Source: an uncultured Lachnospiraceae bacterium | GTDB taxonomy: Bacteria > Bacillota > Clostridia > Lachnospirales > Lachnospiraceae | Assembly (NCBI GenBank): GCA_910588775.1 | Contig: CAJURH010000011.1 | Coordinates: forward strand, 1-64,000 | Reading direction: 5' to 3' | Length of the DNA stretch: 64,000 nt | In this document: positions 41,298 to 50,046 of the stretch, one piece after another | Layout of the letters: each line of letters begins with the position of its first letter | Position numbering within the stretch: position 1 is the first letter of the stretch | Made by a program: the position numbers and the translations under genes | The notes under the pieces: model-generated | The model's input: the letters and a program-made list of their open reading frames with translations, nothing else | Databases searched by the model: none | Told to the model about the DNA's origin: nothing

Positions 41298-41367
41298 GTC
41301 TCGTTTCTTCTAAAATCAATCAAGCCTTTTCAGGCAATAAATTTCTTTGATATTTTTCGAATATACG

Positions 41368-41865
41368 CTAGCGGTTGTCCACTGTTTCCGGATACATATC
41401 GTGGTTGGAAAGCCGGTTCCAGGCTACTTGTTCCCAAGGGGTGCCCGGTTGGCCGTAATTGCAGTATGGATCGATGGAAATGCCGCCTCTGGGCGTGAAT
41501 TTTCCCCATACTTCGATGTATTTCGGCGACATGAGGCGAATCAGGTCTTTCATAATAATGTTCACGCAGTCCTCATGAAAATCGCCGTGATTGCGGAAAC
41601 TAAAAAGGTACAGTTTAAGAGATTTGCTCTCCACCATCTTTTCCCCAGGGACATAGGAAATATAGATGGTGGCGAAGTCCGGCTGCCCTGTCATTGGGCA
41701 GAGGCTTGTAAACTCTGGGCAGTTGAATTTCACAAAGTAATCATTTTCCGGATGTTTGTTGGGAAAGGTCTCCAAAATATCTGGGTCGTAATCTTTTGGA
41801 TAACAAGTTTTCTGATTGCCCAACAGGCTGATTCCCTGGAATCTTTGTTCTTTGTCTTGGCTCAT
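41368..41865 (-). CDS. queF: NADPH-dependent preQ0 reductase QueF
   Basis: 165 residues, the short YkvM-type QueF that reduces preQ0 to preQ1 in queuosine synthesis. Catalytic Cys in FTSLCPMTGQPDFATIYI, the ESKSLKLYLFSFRNHG segment that binds substrate and cofactor, and the conserved HEDCVN are all present. Overlaps the queT stop by 4 bp; second gene of the minus-strand operon. Confidence 0.96.
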   Translation of the reverse strand: MSQDKEQRFQGISLLGNQKTCYPKDYDPDILETFPNKHPENDYFVKFNCPEFTSLCPMTGQPDFATIYISYVPGEKMVESKSLKLYLFSFRNHGDFHEDCVNIIMKDLIRLMSPKYIEVWGKFTPRGGISIDPYCNYGQPGTPWEQVAWNRLSNHDMYPETVDNR

Positions 41866-42359
41866 GCCTGAACGCTCCTCTCATAAAATATTCGGTGCAG
41901 GGCCTTTACCAGCAGCACGCCGCATAATCCGGGCACAGTTTGGCCGATGCACAGACTCAATGCCAGAGGTGGATAAGGAATCTGCAATAAATAGGAAAGC
42001 CAAATAGCCACGCCCAGGCCAGGAATGGCGATGATAGGCAGGGCGATCAAGGCTGTATTCCAGTGCATGCGTTTGATAAGTACGATTAGAGAAGTTGTGA
42101 CGATTCCTACGATACCTCCGCCTACAATGTCCAGGATGCCCAATCCTCCAAACAGGAAATTTGCAGTCAGATTGGCCAGTCCCATAGGTATTATGAGGAA
42201 TGGGCAAAGATAGCTGACGGCATAGAGGGATGTGGCGATGCGTATCTGATAAGGGCCGAATGAAAAACTCTGAGTGGTGTATAAAACCACGATATACAGA
42301 GCCATCATCAGACCCGAAATGGTGAGTTTTTGAGTTCTCGACAGATGTTCAAGGTTCAT
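41862..42359 (-). CDS. queT: QueT family queuosine-precursor transporter
   Basis: 165-residue ECF S-component with about five to six helices: LTISGLMMALYIVVLYTTQS, QIRIATSLYAVSYLCPFLII and NFLFGGLGILDIVGGGIVG. QueT proteins capture preQ0/preQ1 and use a shared ECF energising module. Located just upstream of queF, which supports the substrate. AAGGAGG lies 9 nt before the ATG. Confidence 0.94.
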   Translation of the reverse strand: MNLEHLSRTQKLTISGLMMALYIVVLYTTQSFSFGPYQIRIATSLYAVSYLCPFLIIPMGLANLTANFLFGGLGILDIVGGGIVGIVTTSLIVLIKRMHWNTALIALPIIAIPGLGVAIWLSYLLQIPYPPLALSLCIGQTVPGLCGVLLVKALHRIFYERSVQA

Positions 42360-42738
42360 TGAATAATGCCTCCTTCATTTTATTGTAAAAGTGTGTTGTG
42401 TTTTTTTCGGAAAAAAGACACAAAAAAACACTTCTCACGTGTCCGAAACCTAAAAAATGCCCTTTGTAAACAGCGGTACATCAATACCGCTGAACGTCCA
42501 TTTCAGTTGGCGCAGTTGGCTTAAATTTCCTTTTTTGGAACAAGCTCCTGCAAATGATGAAATATGACGAAAGGTCATTTTAAACACGCAAAAAAGTGTT
42601 TGTTCATCCGTACGGAAAATCCGTACACGTCCCTAGTTTTGTTTTAAGACAGGATGGTTTCGAACTGTCTGTTGTACCGCTTATACAGGCTGGAACACCC
42701 AGATTTTCCAACCAAGAAATAAACGTATATGCTGATTT
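42360..42738 (-). promoter_or_regulatory. structured 5' leader of queT-queF, candidate riboregulator
   Basis: About 370 nt from the predicted start (about 42732) to the ATG, with no ORF of note. Minus-strand stems in order: GGTTGGAA/TTCCAGCC, GACAG/CTGTC, GTACGGA/TCCGTAC, AAACAC/GTGTTT, CAGCGGTA/TACCGCTG (42471-42492, perfect). Near the RBS two overlapping hairpins compete: GACAC/GTGTC (42417-42443) and a 10-bp GTGT..TTTTTT/AAAAAA..ACAC stem (42398-42421). None of the preQ1-I core elements are seen; preQ1-III cannot be judged by eye. Confidence 0.55.
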
Positions 42739-42767
42739 AGTATAACAGATTGGGGCATATTATGCAA
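42739..42767 (-). promoter_or_regulatory. sigma-A promoter of queT-queF
   Basis: Minus strand TTGCAT (42762-42767), 17-bp spacer, TATACT (42739-42744). Confidence 0.75.
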
Positions 42768-42806
42768 GAGATATATTCCAAATTGAACTGCAAATCCCAA
42801 ATGTAG

Positions 42807-42825
42807 GTAGTATATAGAATACTAC
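42807..42825. promoter_or_regulatory. palindrome upstream of XRE regulator
   Basis: GTAGTAT-ATAGA-ATACTAC, perfect 7-bp inverted repeat, about 100 bp before the XRE gene and about 40 bp upstream of the queT -35. Likely operator, perhaps for the XRE protein. Confidence 0.55.
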
Positions 42826-42927
42826 TCAATTATAAAGTGATATACTTCTAAAACTAAAAGCTAATATTTAATTCGCATCATGGGTAAAATAAAAAGCAGC
42901 ATATTTCGGAATTGAGGTGCAGATTGC

Positions 42928-43251
42928 TTGCTTGATGAGAAGTATATAACAAATCGTATAAAAGAGTTATGCGAAAAAAAACAGATGTCCATGTATGCCC
43001 TTTCGAAAAAGTCAGGCATCAGCCAATCGTCTTTATCGAATTTAATGAAGAGAGGGAGCACTCCGTCCTTTTTTACTCTGGATAAAATTTGTGATGGCCT
43101 GGGAATTACGTTGGCGCAATTTTTTTCCAACGATCGGGAGGTTTTGGATATTACGGAGGAGCAAAAGAAAGTTTTGCAGGTATGGGATCTATTGACGGAT
43201 AAGCAGAAACAGGCAGTGGAAATTTATGTTAGAGGAATGCGGTTGGAGTAA
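42928..43251 (+). CDS. XRE family helix-turn-helix regulator
   Basis: 107 residues. HTH region KKQMSMYALSKKSGISQSSL then SNLMKRGSTPSFFTLDKICDGLG (about 17-60) is a typical Cro/CI fold. The C-terminal about 40 residues (EQKKVLQVWDLLTDKQKQAV) form a helical oligomerisation-like tail. TTG start with GAGGTG about 9 nt upstream. Followed by a small unknown gene 33 bp later, probably co-transcribed. Confidence 0.87.
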   Translation: MLDEKYITNRIKELCEKKQMSMYALSKKSGISQSSLSNLMKRGSTPSFFTLDKICDGLGITLAQFFSNDREVLDITEEQKKVLQVWDLLTDKQKQAVEIYVRGMRLE

Positions 43252-43284
43252 TCGGCTATTTAAGAAAGGAAAGAGGGATTTCAA

Positions 43285-43584
43285 ATGAGGGAAAAGGAAC
43301 GCCAGGAATTAAAAGAGCGGATTTACGAACTTATGAATGGATTGCGTGATTTAGAGGCTTATCCCACAGAGGAAAGCAAATTTGTGGAAAATGAATTTGA
43401 AGAAGACAAAGTTTGCGGTAAAGCGTACCGGGAGGTTGTAGAGGCCAATATGCGGCTATGTGAAAGGCTTAATAGTGAAAAGGGGGATTCAGACATTGAG
43501 ATTATTATTGATAATTTGATGCTGATAGCCCATCACTTATGCATGAAGATGTTCGATTACGGTGAACTTTTTTCGAATATGTGA
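43285..43584 (+). CDS. hypothetical protein, 99 aa
   Basis: Charged, largely helical protein (MREKERQELKERIYELMNGL at the N-terminus; later DIEIIIDNLMLIAHHLCMKM). No recognised family. Good RBS (GGAAAGAGGG) 33 bp after the XRE gene. The pair could be a small regulator/effector unit, but it lacks the hallmarks of a toxin-antitoxin pair that I can verify. Confidence 0.7.
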   Translation: MREKERQELKERIYELMNGLRDLEAYPTEESKFVENEFEEDKVCGKAYREVVEANMRLCERLNSEKGDSDIEIIIDNLMLIAHHLCMKMFDYGELFSNM

Positions 43585-43596
43585 GAGAAGAGCTAT

Positions 43597-43642
43597 AGGC
43601 GCAAAGAATCCGGTGTTTTCCATTGAGGAACTCTTTGCGCCT
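43597..43642. terminator. bidirectional hairpin between convergent genes
   Basis: AGGCGCAAAGA/TCTTTGCGCCT perfect 11-bp stem, 24-nt loop; TTT follows on the plus side. Separates the 99-aa gene (+) from the LacI gene (-). Confidence 0.7.
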
Positions 43643-43648
43643 TTGGGA

Positions 43649-44653
43649 TTAAAGCAGGAAAGTTCTGGCTGGTCCCACGGAGCTTCGGTGGATTAATTCG
43701 GCGCGAAGAAGCAGGGAACTGATATAGGTATGATCCAGAAGGCTGGCAAGTGCATAGTACCCGCACCGGCCAAGAGCGTTTTGGTCCTGGCGGATTGTGG
43801 TGAGCGGAGGAGATGTATAGGCGCTGAAGGAGGCGTCATCGAAACCGATTACGCTGAGGTCATCTGGAATTACGCATCCCAGTTCGGCGCAGTGAATTAG
43901 GACGGCGTTGGCCAGTTGGTCGTGTTCGCATAGGATGGCTGTGGCCTTTTTTTTCAGAAGAAGGGGTAGATATTCCTGTGTGCATTGGGAGATAAAAGTA
44001 GAATGCCCCACCAAATCCATGTCCACATCCAGACGATAAAGTTCCATGGCGCGTATGTACGCCTGATAGCGTTCCTGGCTGATCTGGGAATGCATATCGC
44101 ATCCCAGATATCCAATGCGAGTATGCCCCCGTTCTTTCAGGTAGGAGACAGCCATCTGGAAACCTTCGTCGCTGTTCACGCCCACATAGGCGACCCGAGG
44201 GTTTTCGCGTATGTAGTTGTCGTAGAGAACGGCTGGCGTTCTCGCCTTTTTTAAATCCTGCATCCATGGGTCCAGCAGGGAGAATCCCAAGACAAAAGAG
44301 CCTTGATATTGGTGGCGCAGCATAAATGTGTCGTAGGACATTTGGGCTTGTTTTTCCGGCGATGTAACAACCCGGTCCACATGCCAGCCTGCAGGGACGG
44401 CCATCTGTTCAAAGCCGATCACCAGTTCATGTCCAAATCCCGATGGATTCTCATAATCCATATTTTCGATGAGGATGCAAAGCTTTTTGGGAGCGTCTTT
44501 GCGAATTCGTTTTTTCTCATAACCCATTTCTACAGCGGTTTCCAGAATTTTTTTGCGGAGAGACTCGCTGATGTCATCGGCATTGTTCAGCGCTTTTGAA
44601 ACGGCGCTCTTTGAAACGCCCAGTTTGGCGGCTATATCGTTGATGGTTGGCAT
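43649..44653 (-). CDS. LacI/GalR family transcriptional regulator
   Basis: 334 residues. N-terminal LacI HTH INDIAAKLGVSKSAVSKALN (about 3-22) with hinge region, then a periplasmic-binding-like sensor (LKKARTPAVLYDNYI, GYLGCDMHSQISQERYQAYI, DLSVIGFDDASFSAYTSPPL). RBS AGGAGGAG. Divergent from the GH31 glucosidase gene and probably its sugar-responsive repressor. The C-terminal end TTIRQDQNALGRCGYYALAS is family-typical. Confidence 0.93.
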   Translation of the reverse strand: MPTINDIAAKLGVSKSAVSKALNNADDISESLRKKILETAVEMGYEKKRIRKDAPKKLCILIENMDYENPSGFGHELVIGFEQMAVPAGWHVDRVVTSPEKQAQMSYDTFMLRHQYQGSFVLGFSLLDPWMQDLKKARTPAVLYDNYIRENPRVAYVGVNSDEGFQMAVSYLKERGHTRIGYLGCDMHSQISQERYQAYIRAMELYRLDVDMDLVGHSTFISQCTQEYLPLLLKKKATAILCEHDQLANAVLIHCAELGCVIPDDLSVIGFDDASFSAYTSPPLTTIRQDQNALGRCGYYALASLLDHTYISSLLLRAELIHRSSVGPARTFLL

Positions 44654-44685
44654 ATTCTCCTCCTATCAAAGAATTGATATGACTT

Positions 44686-44714
44686 ATTATACTAAACTAA
44701 AAGAAAAAAATCAA
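44686..44714 (-). promoter_or_regulatory. sigma-A promoter of the LacI gene
   Basis: Minus strand TTGATT (44709-44714), 17-bp spacer, TATAAT (44686-44691). Confidence 0.78.
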
Positions 44715-44731
44715 GATATTGAAAAAAGGGC

Positions 44732-44760
44732 TTTACAACAGGTTTAATATGGGGTAATAT
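44732..44760 (+). promoter_or_regulatory. sigma-A promoter of the GH31 gene
   Basis: TTTACA (44732-44737), 17-bp spacer, TAATAT (44755-44760); the leader begins AACGATAACG. No unambiguous LacI palindrome is seen. Confidence 0.75.
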
Positions 44761-44811
44761 AACGATAACGAAACTAAGCGAAACAAAATAGAAAGACAGA
44801 GGGGTAAGCAG

Positions 44812-46830
44812 ATGATCTGTAAATATGTTTTTGGGAAACCTGTTGAAACAGGAGCTGTTGTGATGGAGATTCCAGAAAGCGCGCAGAAATTGGAAGTGAT
44901 GCATCTTACAAAGGTTGACGCAGGCGTGCAGTTATCTTGTCAGATGGATGACGAGGATGTGGTTTATGGATTAGGGGAACAGATGCGCGGGATGAATAAG
45001 CGTGGATTCACCTATGTCAGTGACGCCCTGGATGACGCGGTGCATACGGAAGACCGGCATTCTCTGTATGGAAGCCATAATTTTCTAATATTGAGCAGGA
45101 AAACCCAGCCATCCTTTGGGGTTTTTGTGGACGATCCGGGCAGGGTGGCCTTTGATGTGGGGGAGACCAAACTGAATCAGATGGTCATTACAGCGGGACC
45201 GGACTGTACAGTTTATTTTATTGAAGGCGAAAGTCTGAAAGATATCGCCAAGCAATTTCGCAGGCTGATTGGACGCAGTTATATTGCTCCCAAATGGGCG
45301 TTTGGATATCAGCAGTCTCGTTGGGGTTATGTGAATGAATCGGATGTTCGGGAAGTAGTCAGGAGACATCAGGAGCAAGGGATTTTGCTGGACGCGGTTT
45401 ATCTGGATATCGACTATATGGACAACTACAAAGACTTTACAGTGGATGCCGATAAATTCCCGGATTTTCCAGGGTTTGTGAACGAAATGAAAGACCAGGG
45501 CGTGCATCTTGTGCCCATTATTGACGCTGGCGTGAAGATAGAAGAGGGATATCCCATTTATGAAGAGGGCGTGGCAGGGGGATATTTTTGCAAGGATGAG
45601 GATGGCGAGGACTTTGTAGGGGCGGTATGGCCGGGAAAAGTGCATTTTCCCGACGTACTCAACTCCAAAGCCAGACAGTGGTTCGGAGGAAAGTACAGAT
45701 GGCTGATGGAGCAGGGAATTGATGGTTTCTGGAATGATATGAACGAACCGGCTATTTTCTATTCAGAAAAAAATATGCAGAAAGTGATGGATGAGCTGTT
45801 GGCCCTGAAAGGCAAAAATATAGATCTCCATGGATTTTTCCATATGAGGGACATATTGCTGGGGCTGTCCAATAATCCGGAGGATTATAAGAGTTTTTAC
45901 CACGATATGGATGGGGTGAAGATACGCCATGACAAGGTGCATAATATCTATGGCTACAATATGACCAAGGCCGCGGCGGAAGCGTTTGATGAGATCGCGC
46001 CGGATAAGAGAACGCTGCTGTTTTCCCGGTCGTCTTATATCGGCATGCATCGGTATGGCGGCATTTGGACGGGGGATAACAGCTCTTGGTGGAGCCATCT
46101 ATTGTTGAGCGTTCAGCAGATGCCAGCCCTGAATATGTGTGGAATCCTATACGTCGGGTCCGATATCGGGGGATTTGGAAGTGACACAACGGAGGATTTG
46201 TTGTTGCGGTGGCTGCAATTTGGCGTTTTCACGCCGCTGATGAGAAACCACGCTACGTTGGGAACACGGCAGCAGGAAGTCTACCAGTTTGAAAATGTGG
46301 AAGATTTCCGGAACATGATTCGTATTCGTTATGGGCTGCTTCCTTATATTTACAGTGAGTATATGAAAGCGGCATTGGATGATGAGCTGTATTTTCGTCC
46401 GCTGTCATTTGACTATCCTGAGGACGATCACGCGGCTAAGGTGGAGGACCAGGTGATGGTGGGCGAGAGCATTATGGCTGCTCCAGTCTACACCCAGAAC
46501 GCCACAGGCAGGTATGTGTATCTGCCGGAGGATATGCTGTTGGTGCGCATGAAATCCATGGAAAATAAAACCTGCGAGCCGATGGAAAAAGGCCATCATT
46601 ATGTGGACGTGGCTTTAAATGAGCTGGTGTTTTTTGTGAAAAAGGATCACGCGCTGCCCCTGGCGGTTCTGGATGAGAAGATAAAATCCACGGCGAATAT
46701 GGAAGATGTTTCTTATGAGTGGATTTGTCATGGGGATGGTCCGGTGGAGTATGTTCTCTATGATGACGATGGCATATCGAAAAAATATGTGCCGCAGAAA
46801 GATTGGAAAAAGGTAATCGTGGATAAATAA
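44812..46830 (+). CDS. glycoside hydrolase family 31 alpha-glucosidase
   Basis: 672 residues, cytoplasmic (no signal peptide). Nucleophile Asp309 in GFWNDMNEPAIF, acid/base Asp422 in YGGIWTGDNSSWW, and substrate-site segments GLGEQMRGMNKRGFTY and KWAFGYQQSRWGYVNE. The N-terminal galactose-mutarotase-like and C-terminal beta domains complete a standard GH31 layout. Likely cleaves alpha-linked oligosaccharides; exact linkage cannot be read. RBS AGAGGGG. Divergent LacI regulator; strong terminator after it. Confidence 0.94.
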   Translation: MICKYVFGKPVETGAVVMEIPESAQKLEVMHLTKVDAGVQLSCQMDDEDVVYGLGEQMRGMNKRGFTYVSDALDDAVHTEDRHSLYGSHNFLILSRKTQPSFGVFVDDPGRVAFDVGETKLNQMVITAGPDCTVYFIEGESLKDIAKQFRRLIGRSYIAPKWAFGYQQSRWGYVNESDVREVVRRHQEQGILLDAVYLDIDYMDNYKDFTVDADKFPDFPGFVNEMKDQGVHLVPIIDAGVKIEEGYPIYEEGVAGGYFCKDEDGEDFVGAVWPGKVHFPDVLNSKARQWFGGKYRWLMEQGIDGFWNDMNEPAIFYSEKNMQKVMDELLALKGKNIDLHGFFHMRDILLGLSNNPEDYKSFYHDMDGVKIRHDKVHNIYGYNMTKAAAEAFDEIAPDKRTLLFSRSSYIGMHRYGGIWTGDNSSWWSHLLLSVQQMPALNMCGILYVGSDIGGFGSDTTEDLLLRWLQFGVFTPLMRNHATLGTRQQEVYQFENVEDFRNMIRIRYGLLPYIYSEYMKAALDDELYFRPLSFDYPEDDHAAKVEDQVMVGESIMAAPVYTQNATGRYVYLPEDMLLVRMKSMENKTCEPMEKGHHYVDVALNELVFFVKKDHALPLAVLDEKIKSTANMEDVSYEWICHGDGPVEYVLYDDDGISKKYVPQKDWKKVIVDK

Positions 46831-46851
46831 TAAAATTTGTTGATGTGCGCG

Positions 46852-46900
46852 GCGGAAGATGGTTTCCGTAGTTGGATTTTTATACGGAGCCATCTTTCGC
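46852..46900 (+). terminator. terminator of the GH31 gene
   Basis: Long stem GCGGAAGATGG...TCCGTA / TACGGA...CCATCTTTCGC, about 16 pairs with few mismatches, followed by AAATTTTCTTTT. Confidence 0.72.
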
Positions 46901-46986
46901 AAATTTTCTTTTACATAATTCTTTAAACGGTCTTCAATCACTTCATAGCTCTTTTCCCGCTTTGTATACGGATTACTGGAATATAT

Positions 46987-47014
46987 TTTAAAACAGGCGC
47001 AGGCATGGTATAAT
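46987..47014 (+). promoter_or_regulatory. extended -10 promoter of CmpB-family gene
   Basis: TTTAAA (46987-46992), 16-bp spacer, TGG-TATAAT (-10 at 47009-47014). Confidence 0.65.
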
Positions 47015-47066
47015 TTTCATAATATTTTGTGCGCTGCAGGCGTTATCGGGCGAAAAGGGGGGACTT

Positions 47067-48020
47067 ATGTATCAATATCATTTTTTTCAATGGATTTTAT
47101 TCTTCTTTATCTATTGTTTCTTTGGATGGATATGGGAGTCATGTTATGTATCGGTGAAAGGGCGCAAGTGGGTAAATCGCGGATTCCTCCACGGGCCGTT
47201 GATTCCCATTTATGGATTTGGCGCCATTGCGGTATTGTTTGCGGCGATTCCGGTGCGGGACAACCTGGCGCTTGTATATATTTTCGGCATGGCGGGCGCT
47301 ACATTGTTGGAATATGTGACCGGGGCGACGATGGAGAGGATATTCAAAGTCAGATACTGGGATTATTCGGGCAAGTTTCTGAATATAAATGGACATGTCT
47401 GTCTGGTGGCTTCGCTGGCCTGGGGGGCTTTTTCTGTGTTGATGATTCGTTACGTTCATGCACCGGTGGAATTGGCGGTAACGCAGATGCAGGCGGATGT
47501 GGCGGAAGTTTTGGCGTTTGCGCTGGTTTTGGCATTTGCCGTGGACGCTACCCAGTCCTTTAACGAGGCCATGGATTTGCGGGAGATTATTGAGAGAATC
47601 ACCGAGAGCAGCCAGGAATTGAAGCGCATTCAGAAACGGGTGGATGTGATTGCGGCTGTTATCGATGCGGATGTGCAGGAGCATAGAAAGAAAGCGGAGG
47701 AGTTTAAGAAGACGGTGGAGGAGCGGCTGTTGGCGGAGAACCGGTTACAGGAGCTTTCAGAAACCATCGGGGAATATCTGGAGCGCGCCCGGGATAAATC
47801 GACGGAAGCGGCCCACGGAATCCGAGAGGAGATTGATAGGATGACTGGGGAAATGAAAAGGCTTCAGGAAAGTCTGGGCCGGCAGCAGCAGAAACTGGGG
47901 CAGGTGAGGAATAAGCAGTATATGCGCTCCATCGGCCTGCTGCGTAGAAATCCTGGCGCGTCGTCCAGAAAATATAGAGAAGCTCTGGAGGAACTCTGGC
48001 AGAGGAGTAAGCGGCTGTAA
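47067..48020 (+). CDS. CmpB/DUF1113-type membrane protein with cytoplasmic coiled coil
   Basis: 317 residues. N-terminal half is the COG4905 'putative ABC-transporter permease' membrane domain with IYCFFGWIWESCYVS, GFLHGPLIPIYGFGAIAVL and the conserved LEYVTGATMERIFKVRYWDY. The C-terminal half (about 185-290) is a long charged coiled coil (ELKRIQKRVDVIAAVI onward). The function of this family is not established and no ABC partner of its own is visible. RBS AAAAGGGGGG. Confidence 0.82.
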   Translation: MYQYHFFQWILFFFIYCFFGWIWESCYVSVKGRKWVNRGFLHGPLIPIYGFGAIAVLFAAIPVRDNLALVYIFGMAGATLLEYVTGATMERIFKVRYWDYSGKFLNINGHVCLVASLAWGAFSVLMIRYVHAPVELAVTQMQADVAEVLAFALVLAFAVDATQSFNEAMDLREIIERITESSQELKRIQKRVDVIAAVIDADVQEHRKKAEEFKKTVEERLLAENRLQELSETIGEYLERARDKSTEAAHGIREEIDRMTGEMKRLQESLGRQQQKLGQVRNKQYMRSIGLLRRNPGASSRKYREALEELWQRSKRL

Positions 48021-48155
48021 GTATTTTTTTCCTTTTAAACACAGAAGAGACACACAATGAACACATTTTTTTTCTATGATGATGTTTATGTAAATTTGAG
48101 TATTCCGGGTGTATGGCAGAATGCTGCTGTTCCGGGGAGACAGGAGGTATGAAAG

Positions 48156-49181
48156 TTGATTGAAGTCAGAAACCTGGTGAAAAAATATGGCAGTCATCTG
48201 GCTGTGGATCATCTGAGTTTTGTGGTGGAGAAGGGGCAGATTTACGGATTCCTCGGCCCTAATGGCGCAGGTAAGTCTACGACAATGAATATTATGACGG
48301 GATACCTGGGGGCCACAGAGGGAGAAGTGTTGGTCAATGGCCATAATATGTTAAAGGAGCCGGAGGAGGCCAAGAAACTGATTGGCTATCTGCCGGAGAT
48401 CCCGCCTCTATATACGGATATGACCGTGGCGGAGTATCTGGCATTCGCTGCGGAGTTAAAGAAGGTGAAGCGGGCGGAAATTTCTTCCCAGACGGAACGG
48501 GTCATGGAGATGGTAAAGCTGACGGATGTGAGACATCGGCTGATACGAAACTTGTCCAAAGGCTATAAACAGCGGGTTGGTCTGGCGCAGGCGGTTCTTG
48601 GATTTCCAGAGATTATCATCCTGGATGAGCCCACGGTAGGGCTGGACCCCAAGCAGATTATAGAAATCCGTCAATTAATCCGGGAGTTGGCGAAAAACCA
48701 TACGGTTATTCTAAGCTCTCATATTTTGGCGGAAGTGCGGGAAGTCTGTGACTACGTGATGATTATTTCAAAAGGAAAGTTGGTGGCCAGCGATACGCCG
48801 GATCATCTGGAGCGTCTGATCGAGGGAGAGGAGACGCTGGAATTGGATGTGAAAGGTAGCCGCAGCCAGGCGGAAGGGATTTTAAAAGAAATACAGGGCG
48901 TGAAGGAATGGATGTTTGACGAACGGGGCGGTGGACTGCTGGGCGTACAGATACAGGTGGCGGACCATCGGGAAATCCGGGAAGAGCTTTTTTACGCTTT
49001 TGCGGAGAAAAGATGTCCCATATACCGTATGCAGATTTCTAAGGCTACGCTGGAAGATGTGTTCCTGGAACTGACCCAGAATGAAGCCGGGGATGTGCCG
49101 GAAGAAGTCATAGAAGAGCAGGATGCGCTGGATGTTTCCGGGGACGGAAAGGAGGATGCAGACCATGAAGGGGATTTATAA
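48156..49181 (+). CDS. ABC transporter ATP-binding protein (GldA-like)
   Basis: 341 residues. Walker A GPNGAGKSTT (about 35-44), signature LSKGYKQRVGLAQAVLG, Walker B EIIILDEPTVGLDPKQ, and H-loop LSSHILAEVREV. A C-terminal about 90-residue extension carries the regulatory domain usual in DrrA/CcmA/GldA-type exporters. TTG start at 48156 with AGGAGGT; overlaps the permease gene. First of a four-gene unit. Confidence 0.92.
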   Translation: MIEVRNLVKKYGSHLAVDHLSFVVEKGQIYGFLGPNGAGKSTTMNIMTGYLGATEGEVLVNGHNMLKEPEEAKKLIGYLPEIPPLYTDMTVAEYLAFAAELKKVKRAEISSQTERVMEMVKLTDVRHRLIRNLSKGYKQRVGLAQAVLGFPEIIILDEPTVGLDPKQIIEIRQLIRELAKNHTVILSSHILAEVREVCDYVMIISKGKLVASDTPDHLERLIEGEETLELDVKGSRSQAEGILKEIQGVKEWMFDERGGGLLGVQIQVADHREIREELFYAFAEKRCPIYRMQISKATLEDVFLELTQNEAGDVPEEVIEEQDALDVSGDGKEDADHEGDL

Positions 49182-50031
49182 ACGGGAGCTGAAATCCTAT
49201 TTTTATTCGATGATTGGCTATGTGTTCGTCGCCTTTTTGGTGGCGTTTGTGGGCATTTATTTTATGGCGTATAACCTGAACATGGGGTATCCTTATTTCT
49301 CCTATACGCTTTCAGGGGGATTGTTTATTTTGTTGATTGCCATACCCATTTTGACGATGAAAAGCTTTTCGGAAGAGAGGCGCAGCAAGACAGACCAGCT
49401 TTTGCTGACGGCTCCGGTTTCATTGGGGCAGATTGTGTGGGGAAAATATTTGGCTATGGTGACGGTTTTTGCCATACCCAATCTGATTTTCTGTCTGTTT
49501 CCACTGATGATTCAGGCATCGGGGCAGGCGTATTTTAGAGTGGATTACTGCGCAATTTTGGCTTATTTCCTGCTGGGATGCGCGTACATTGCAGTGGGAA
49601 TGTTCCTGTCTTCGCTGACGGAGAGCCAGATTATTGCAGCCATCAGCACATTTGGCGTGCTGCTGATTCTGTATTTGTGGAACGGTCTGATGGATTTTCT
49701 GCCCACGAATGCAGGGGGAAATTTAGCAGGCGTTTTGCTTTTGTGGAGTGTACTGGCGTTTGCTGTTTACCAGATGGCGAGAAATTGGATGCTGGCGGCC
49801 ATTCTGGAAGCGCTGGGCGTGGCGGCAGGGGTTGTTGTCTATTTCGTGCGGCCATCCTGGATGGAACGGCTGCTTCCGGATGTGTTGGGGAAGCTTTCCC
49901 TTTCCAATGGATTCACCAGTATTGTCAATGATCGGCTTTTGGATGTGAGCAGTCTGTTTCTGGGCGTGTCTGTGGTTGTGTTGTTTGTCTTTCTGACTAT
50001 ACAGACCATCCAGAGAAGACGGTGGAGTTAG
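49165..50031 (+). CDS. ABC-2 type permease (GldF-like)
   Basis: 288 residues, six hydrophobic segments (YSMIGYVFVAFLVAFVGIYF, LLGCAYIAVGMFLSSL and others) and the family KSFSEERRSKTDQLLLTAPV loop after helix 2. ATG 49165 with AAAGGAGG. Upstream in-frame ATGs lie inside the ATPase gene without RBS. Works with the ATPase before it and the GldG-like protein after it. Confidence 0.92.
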   Translation: MKGIYKRELKSYFYSMIGYVFVAFLVAFVGIYFMAYNLNMGYPYFSYTLSGGLFILLIAIPILTMKSFSEERRSKTDQLLLTAPVSLGQIVWGKYLAMVTVFAIPNLIFCLFPLMIQASGQAYFRVDYCAILAYFLLGCAYIAVGMFLSSLTESQIIAAISTFGVLLILYLWNGLMDFLPTNAGGNLAGVLLLWSVLAFAVYQMARNWMLAAILEALGVAAGVVVYFVRPSWMERLLPDVLGKLSLSNGFTSIVNDRLLDVSSLFLGVSVVVLFVFLTIQTIQRRRWS

Positions 50032-50046
50032 GAGGGGGAAGCAGAC

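Noticed and set aside
41104..41313. 69-codon ORF after crh
   Set aside because: No RBS, contains the hairpin and the consensus promoter, no protein-like features.
42360..42738. Calling the queT leader a preQ1-I riboswitch
   Set aside because: The small stem plus A-rich tail of preQ1-I is not present; only a generic structured leader can be supported.
43285..43584. Toxin-antitoxin pair with the XRE gene
   Set aside because: The second protein shows no RelE/HigB or other toxin motif and the gene order is not diagnostic.
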